Shown here piece after piece: positions 27,596 through 32,476 of a DNA stretch of 32,476 nucleotides. The translations under genes and the position numbers were made by a program. Origin of the DNA: a virus; the IMG/VR virus record IMGVR_UViG_3300025110_000066, positions 1 to 32,476 of that record; one strand, 5' to 3'. The notes beneath the pieces were generated by a model. The model was given only the letters and a program-made list of their open reading frames with translations, made no database searches and was not told where the DNA came from. Position 1 is the first letter of the stretch; every line of letters starts with the position of its first letter.

Positions 27596-30500
27596 TCTTC
27601 TTCCTCTTCAGGGGTGTTTAATAACGTCCTGTTCATAGATGAATATACTTCAGATAATTTACTTCTTATTTCTACAAAACTTCTAGGACTATCTCCTACC
27701 TTGTCGTATAAATCTTCTATAAAATCTAACGAAATTGTTTGTGGTATAAATCTTCCATTTCTTAATTCAAAAGAATCTGCTCTAGAAATACCGCTTTCCA
27801 TAAGTAAACTATTTATGTCTGTTTCATTTTCAAAATACTGTGTTGCTTGAATTTTTCTATAAAGTTCTTGTTGGAGCTTATATCTTTCTCTTTGTCTTGA
27901 TCTATATTGATCTACTATATCTCCCATGCTATCAGAATAATTACCATAAACACCTCTTAAATTATTGTTTGCTTTTCTATAATCATTGATAGCAAAATTT
28001 AACTGTTGTTTAGGATCAAACTCTGTTAAACGAACACCCATAGTTAGGGCAAGCCATTCATTACCTGAATCAAAACGGGCATCACCAGTGTAAGGATTTC
28101 TTTCATCATCATATGCACCGATTAATCTATCAATACTATCTACTGTTCCGGGGATAAGATTAGAAAGTACATGATAAGAAGAGTTAGCTATTCTTTCGCT
28201 TATATTACTTTCAGGAGGATATAAAGATTTTCCTTCTGAAGTTTTTCCTTCAGGGTCTCTAACCGCATAGTACACATCTGTTATGGCTTTAGTAAAAATA
28301 GCCTCTGTTGTAAACGGAGCAGTCAAAGTTCGCAGCCCCTTTATTGTAGCGTCTATATATCTTTCAGACAAATCTGCTTGTTCTAATTCTCCCCTTTCTA
28401 GTTCGTTTATAATTGCTGTAAACGGTTCTTTAACAGTATTGTAAGCATCTAAAAATTTAGTATCAGCCGAATATATTTTTCCAGTTTCTTCATCTCTAGT
28501 AAATAATCTAGTACTATCTTTTGACCACGGAGTTTCTGCTAGGACTTCAGCCATTCGTTTTTCTTTATCTGACCACCCGATATTATCTGATAGCATTTCA
28601 CCTAAAGTATGAAATCCTGTAACACCTGCATACATACCTGCTGACCTAGCAGCACCCCTTGTAGCTAATACTCCATTACCTGATAACAATTCGCTTGCTG
28701 CTTGTTTTGTAATACCGTAAGAAGTTCTTATTATTTCAGCAGGAAAAGAAACAAAGGTTCCTAAAGGCCAGTTTCTTAGTGCTTTAATTCCGGGCGGCAC
28801 TCTATCATAATTAGGAAAAGTGTTCTTTATTATATCGGCAGCTTGTTGTTCTAAAACTTCTACTGGTACTGTGTTTCCTTTGTTAGCCCTTTTCAAAATA
28901 TTTAATTCAGAAGAAAAAGCATTCATTTTAAAAAAATCATCTGTGCCTAAATAAAAACTTTCTGCTCCTCTAGAAAGTTTATTAGAAGCCCTTTTCATAA
29001 TATCATCTACAGAAGAAGCTTCTAATCCTTCATTTATTAAAGCTCTAAAATCTCCTATTCTTACATTAGTATTAATAACTCCTAAACCTACATATCTTTC
29101 ATACAATTCATTTAAATCTTTATCTCCCTTTAACAAAGCGTTATTTTTTATAGAAGCCAGATTTGTTCTAGCACTATTTTCCGATAACACCCCCAAAGGA
29201 AATGAATTTAAACCGTTAACAACTCCAAACTGAATACCGCCTAATATATTTCTTAGGATAGTAGTCCAACTAAACACAGTAGCAGATTTATTTGCAAAAC
29301 CTTTTAGAGATAAAAAGTTTTTATATAAAGGATTATTAATTTTATCTTCTCCAAAAATACTTATCTCTTTATTATTAATTACTTTAGCCATCTTTGGAGT
29401 GGTGTACATACCATTGAGTTCTTTTCTTCCTGTGTTCTGTAATTTAACAAGACCTTCTAAACCTTCTGGTTCTGAAGTAAAAAGCCATTTTTGTTTTGTT
29501 CCTATGTCTTGCATATTTTTTAAAAATCTTGATCTCTCATAAAAATCAGCCATCTTAGAAGTAGTTAAAAGCAGGGCATCTACAGGGTTAGTTACCTCCC
29601 CCATTAGTTCTCTTATTTCTTCTGGCATATTCTGTCTTCTTTCAAAAACTTTTCTGCCCACTTTCCTATCTGTTAAAATATCTCCTACCGCATTTGCAGC
29701 CTCTTCTGTAAGCTGTGCCTCTGTCTTTGGTACGTGCGTTTTACCTTTTGATAAAAGAGTTTTTCCTTCTAGTAAATCTTCTTCTCTAAATTTATTTATA
29801 AAATAAGTTTGTGCTCTAGCCATAGAAGGCTGACTAGCTTTATAATTTTTATTTTCAAAAAGTTCATAAGACCTACGCATATAATTATTTAAATTTTTAT
29901 TTATTATTCTTTGTATTCTTTTATTAGGAGCAAAGTCATTAATTGCAACAGACATTTCATCTACTAGTTTTCTAACGTCTATTACATTTTCAGCTATGTC
30001 TGTAGTTAAATTGTACTCTTGTTTTAGAAAATCAATTAACTCAGGTCTTTCTTTATCTCTAAAAGCTTTCACTCTTTTTTTCTTTCTTTCAGTTAAAGCA
30101 CGATAAACATTATCTAAAGTTTCTTCATCTACTCCACCTTTTAACAGTTTATTAATGCTAGTGTTAAGCATACCTGCTAAATGCTCTCCTCTATTTCTAA
30201 ATTTACGTGCTGCCTGTTGCGCTTGCTCAAAAGCATCTTGACCCGCTAAAACATTATAACCTCTAGATTGAGTAAACTTTTGCCACAGTCCTTTAAAAAG
30301 ACCTTCTTGTGAAAAAACCTGTCTGTTTTCAGAAAGGTCATCAACCTCTTTCCACACTGCATTTTTTCCTGTATCTGGGTCTATAGCGTCTACAGTAAGT
30401 TCTGTTTTTGTAGGCGGCATTGCTTCCCTTCTACTTTTTTTCAACCCTTGCATTGCTGCCTCACCTACTTCTTCGGGAGTCAAGTCTTGTAATTTTTTAT

Positions 30501-31356
30501 TACCTGATAAAACGCTACCACTTCCAAGCGTACCCGCAAGCACACCAAAAGCTAAATCAAAAGGAAGATTTCCTAATAACATTTTAGTTCTTTTTTCTAA
30601 AGCACTATCGTCTTCTTCTCCTCTTAAAAATTCTCCTACTCCTAATAAATCAGAATCAGAAATTTCAAGAGCATCTAATATTGCAGTACCCGCTGTAGCT
30701 TCGTTTGGATTACTAATCCACTGATCTATAGCCGCACCACTAGCCACAGCCTCAGTCATTGCTGCTGTCATATTATGATTTTTAGCAAACTCTCTAAAAG
30801 CTTTAGGAGCTTTAGTAGCTGATCTACCCAGAGCTTTTAGTATCCCTATTCCTCCACCTACATAAGTTCCTAATTCTAACACTGTTCCTTTTAAAGTTTC
30901 AGGAGAAGTAACATACCCATCTTCATCAAACACTTGATCAAGTTGTTCTAGGTTTGGATTTAATAAAGATTTTCCTGTTTCAGAGTCAGACACAGACTTT
31001 GCTGTAGCCTGTTGTACTCTCTGCGCCCTATCACTTAGGTTTAATTCGTAAAAATCTTCACCATATAAATCTCTAGCAGATTCTCCTATATTAAAAAAAG
31101 CACCTAGCGGTACAATAGATTCTAAATAAGCAGCAGGTCTTCCTACTAAACCTTGATAAGCTCTTTGTATATCTCTGTCAAAAGCTCCATATTCTTCAGG
31201 GTCTTTTACGTGTACAGGTTGAGGAGCATTCATTCCTAATCGAGTTCTTAGTTCTTTATTTTTTTGATATTCTTCCCACGTATCCACACCGAAAGGAACA
31301 TCATTACGTGTTTCTCCGTTTTCAAAAGTTACTGTTTTTTTAGTTGGCAAAGGCAT
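27592..31356 (-). CDS. Very large internal virion (ejection) protein, 1254 aa
   Basis: Size and position between a virion lysozyme and the polyvalent protein match internal ejection proteins of podoviruses (T7 gp16 is 1318 aa). Visible features: LELGTYVGGGIGILKAL (Gly-rich hydrophobic, near 160), LPFDLAFGVLAGTLGSGSVL near 265, SWTTILRNILGGIQFGVVNG in the middle, and NTFPNYDRVPPGIKALRNWP followed by LGTFVSFPAEIIRTSYGIT, a segment I recall from large marine phage virion proteins. The hydrophobic helices suit membrane insertion during DNA delivery. C-terminal acidic tail. ATGA-type overlap with the 1014-aa gene. Confidence 0.7.
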   Translation of the reverse strand: MPLPTKKTVTFENGETRNDVPFGVDTWEEYQKNKELRTRLGMNAPQPVHVKDPEEYGAFDRDIQRAYQGLVGRPAAYLESIVPLGAFFNIGESARDLYGEDFYELNLSDRAQRVQQATAKSVSDSETGKSLLNPNLEQLDQVFDEDGYVTSPETLKGTVLELGTYVGGGIGILKALGRSATKAPKAFREFAKNHNMTAAMTEAVASGAAIDQWISNPNEATAGTAILDALEISDSDLLGVGEFLRGEEDDSALEKRTKMLLGNLPFDLAFGVLAGTLGSGSVLSGNKKLQDLTPEEVGEAAMQGLKKSRREAMPPTKTELTVDAIDPDTGKNAVWKEVDDLSENRQVFSQEGLFKGLWQKFTQSRGYNVLAGQDAFEQAQQAARKFRNRGEHLAGMLNTSINKLLKGGVDEETLDNVYRALTERKKKRVKAFRDKERPELIDFLKQEYNLTTDIAENVIDVRKLVDEMSVAINDFAPNKRIQRIINKNLNNYMRRSYELFENKNYKASQPSMARAQTYFINKFREEDLLEGKTLLSKGKTHVPKTEAQLTEEAANAVGDILTDRKVGRKVFERRQNMPEEIRELMGEVTNPVDALLLTTSKMADFYERSRFLKNMQDIGTKQKWLFTSEPEGLEGLVKLQNTGRKELNGMYTTPKMAKVINNKEISIFGEDKINNPLYKNFLSLKGFANKSATVFSWTTILRNILGGIQFGVVNGLNSFPLGVLSENSARTNLASIKNNALLKGDKDLNELYERYVGLGVINTNVRIGDFRALINEGLEASSVDDIMKRASNKLSRGAESFYLGTDDFFKMNAFSSELNILKRANKGNTVPVEVLEQQAADIIKNTFPNYDRVPPGIKALRNWPLGTFVSFPAEIIRTSYGITKQAASELLSGNGVLATRGAARSAGMYAGVTGFHTLGEMLSDNIGWSDKEKRMAEVLAETPWSKDSTRLFTRDEETGKIYSADTKFLDAYNTVKEPFTAIINELERGELEQADLSERYIDATIKGLRTLTAPFTTEAIFTKAITDVYYAVRDPEGKTSEGKSLYPPESNISERIANSSYHVLSNLIPGTVDSIDRLIGAYDDERNPYTGDARFDSGNEWLALTMGVRLTEFDPKQQLNFAINDYRKANNNLRGVYGNYSDSMGDIVDQYRSRQRERYKLQQELYRKIQATQYFENETDINSLLMESGISRADSFELRNGRFIPQTISLDFIEDLYDKVGDSPRSFVEIRSKLSEVYSSMNRTLLNTPEEEEE

Positions 31357-31359
31357 TTA

Positions 31360-31860
31360 CTATCCCCCTCCTACAAATATGTTGTGTTCTTCTTGTCTAC
31401 GTTTTATTAGCCCTTGTGATGGCTGACCTGCTGAATTAATATACTCTAACATTTTATTAGCTATTTCTTCTTTAGAGCGTGTACCATTAGCAGTGACTTG
31501 ATTTAAAGAACCCGGACCTAGATTAAACATAAAAGAAGTTAAGGCCGCTATTTCGGAGTCTGTAAAATTGTAGCCGTGTTCCTCATCAAAAGGTTTTAGT
31601 CTATCAAATACTTCTTTCTGCATATAAGCAAGAAGTTCTCCTTGAGCCTCTGTTCTAGTTATTGTTAAATCTGATGGAGGAGGTTCGTCTGGTCCTCCGC
31701 TATGAGGTGCTGTTGTTCCGTAACCCCATGTCCAATGATTATTATCCCAATAAGGAGTCTCTCTAAAGCCCTCTTTACTTTTTATAAAAGTACTAGCTAG
31801 AGTATCATTAGGAAATATATCTTCATCTGCTAGAGTAATGTCCAATCCACTGGGGGTCAT
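31360..31860 (-). CDS. T4-type lysozyme (GH24), also reachable by -1 frameshift, 166 aa
   Basis: Muramidase cutting the peptidoglycan sugar backbone. Catalytic triad layout of T4 lysozyme: Glu 30 (KSKEGFRE), Asp 39 (YWDNNH), Thr 44 (HWTWGYGTT). C-terminal NLGPGSLNQVTANG and GLIKRRQEE segments are typical of GH24. No signal peptide. ATG at 31860 with AGGAAG upstream, but the frame stays open for 24 more codons upstream to the frameshift site at 31932-31938, so it can also be made as a C-terminal extension of the preceding virion protein. Late position before the ejection proteins suggests a role in cell-wall penetration at entry; whether it also serves lysis is unknown. Confidence 0.9.
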   Translation of the reverse strand: MTPSGLDITLADEDIFPNDTLASTFIKSKEGFRETPYWDNNHWTWGYGTTAPHSGGPDEPPPSDLTITRTEAQGELLAYMQKEVFDRLKPFDEEHGYNFTDSEIAALTSFMFNLGPGSLNQVTANGTRSKEEIANKMLEYINSAGQPSQGLIKRRQEEHNIFVGGG

Positions 31861-31890
31861 ATCTTCTTCCTGTTGTACATATGGTTGTTC

Positions 31891-31938
31891 GGAAACCTCT
31901 GCAACTGGAGGCTCAGAGATTTCCGTTGTTACTTTGGG
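31891..31938 (-). promoter_or_regulatory. Programmed -1 ribosomal frameshift signal
   Basis: On the minus strand: slippery heptamer C-CCA-AAG (31938-31932), then the zero-frame stop TAA inside a 7-nt spacer TAACAAC (31931-31925), then a stem GGAAATCTCTG (31924-31914) with CAGAGGTTTCC (31901-31891): 11 bp with one G-T pair and a 12-nt loop. The -1 frame has TGA just before the heptamer and is open afterwards into the lysozyme, so this is the only place the two frames can join. Confidence 0.8.
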
Positions 31939-32476
31939 TCAGTAGATGCCAACAAAGAAGGTGTGGGTTCAACAAGATTGTTAGTATCTGTTTCAGACTG
32001 ATTAAATTTTCTAAACTGCTCTAGTTCGTCTTTTAAACTTTGAATATATTTTTTGTAATTTGGTACTGTGTTTGGCCCCGGTACGTCCATTCCAAAATAA
32101 ACTCCACTGCCCCAACCAAATACACGCCCGTCTTCTTCTGATACTCTAACTTTTTCCTCTAGCTTTTCTATTAAGTCCACTTGGTATTCTTCCCAATTAT
32201 TAATTTTATCTTCTAATTCTGATTTCTTTTCTCTGAGGTTTTCTTCTTTTTGTCTAACTGGAGGCGACAGAACACTTAGTTCTCTGTTAAAAGGTTCGGG
32301 CAAAGCTTCAAGTTCTTCTCTTAGGGCTATCAAACTAGCAGGTTCTCCTGCCTCATCAGAAATTTCACCACGGGAGGTAGCAAGCACAGCAGGATCGTTA
32401 GGGCTACCGGGAATAAAAGTTGTCTCTTGGACTTCACTAGAATCAACAGATGCGTCAGGACTAACTGTTGGTTGTT
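31929..32476 (-). CDS. 3' part of a virion protein with coiled coil (fused to lysozyme by -1 shift)
   Basis: The frame is open to the right edge of the window, so only the last 182 codons are visible; a GTG at 32387 is not a necessary start. The visible part is Pro/Glu/Ser/Thr-rich, with a coiled coil (EENLREKKSELEDKINNWEE and onward, EKLEEKV), a VFGWGSGVYFGMDVPGPN turn-rich segment, another helix (KKYIQSLKDELEQFRKF) and a Thr/Ser-rich tail ending STDPK before TAA. No family recognised. The frameshift adds 24 linker residues and the lysozyme. Probably a tail or internal virion protein; that is inferred from its place. Confidence 0.65.
   Translation of the reverse strand, partial: QPTVSPDASVDSSEVQETTFIPGSPNDPAVLATSRGEISDEAGEPASLIALREELEALPEPFNRELSVLSPPVRQKEENLREKKSELEDKINNWEEYQVDLIEKLEEKVRVSEEDGRVFGWGSGVYFGMDVPGPNTVPNYKKYIQSLKDELEQFRKFNQSETDTNNLVEPTPSLLASTDPK

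Noticed and set aside
1-32476. CRISPR array, integrase or complete insertion sequence
   Set aside because: No regularly spaced repeats, no transposase or integrase motifs; the only recombinase-like gene lacks a catalytic domain.

Overview
The window is part of the genome of a tailed, probably lytic, podovirus-like phage of a Gram-negative bacterium. The gene set resembles AT-rich marine phages. The Gram-negative host is supported by near-consensus sigma70 promoters, a lipobox protein, a c-type cytochrome that needs periplasmic heme attachment, and a class Ia ribonucleotide reductase. I see no RNA polymerase or integrase, so the early genes appear to rely on host RNA polymerase. The exact host cannot be named from the sequence.

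Layout. Positions 1-6286 (minus strand) hold the packaging and head operon: terminase small subunit, a small recombinase-domain-like protein, terminase large subunit, a structural protein, the portal, and a string of tiny basic proteins running off the left edge. Positions 6287-7085 are a non-coding control region with divergent and convergent promoters, an array of direct and inverted repeats, two G-run clusters on opposite strands, and AT-rich segments; it may be an origin. Positions 7086-12333 (plus) hold short early genes, a GP88-like protein, a DUF932-like protein, a tRNA-Cys, two unexplained structured RNA candidates and several promoters. Positions 12377-18857 are the replication and nucleotide module: single-strand DNA-binding protein, primase-helicase, family A DNA polymerase, a free-standing HNH nuclease, a PD-(D/E)XK nuclease, a T7 endonuclease I homologue and a DUF3310 protein. 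Positions 18854-22869 hold nrdA and nrdB with small genes between them. Positions 22875-32476 (minus) are a late virion operon: a partial structural protein whose 3' end carries a -1 frameshift signal leading into a GH24 lysozyme, two very large ejection or polyvalent proteins, a secreted cytochrome c/copper monooxygenase, a small lipoprotein and a terminal small gene. Both minus-strand blocks read leftward, so in the full genome the right edge probably connects through missing head and tail genes to the left edge.

How it works together. Host polymerase would first transcribe the rightward early, replication and nucleotide genes, while leftward promoters in the control region feed packaging. 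The late leftward operon makes the entry and ejection proteins.

Main points for a second look: (1) a textbook -1 frameshift cassette (heptamer, 7-nt spacer, 11-bp stem) that would fuse a virion protein to lysozyme; (2) a phage-borne, exported fusion of a c-type heme domain with a PHM-like copper monooxygenase that keeps all predicted metal ligands; (3) a promoter-driven, terminator-ended RNA in 11837-12108 and a 75-nt structured element after the tRNA; (4) convergent promoters reading both strands of a repeat and G-quadruplex module; (5) two promoters sharing an identical tandem operator-like element; (6) a portal 3' end coding in up to three frames; (7) a possibly leaderless terminase small-subunit mRNA.
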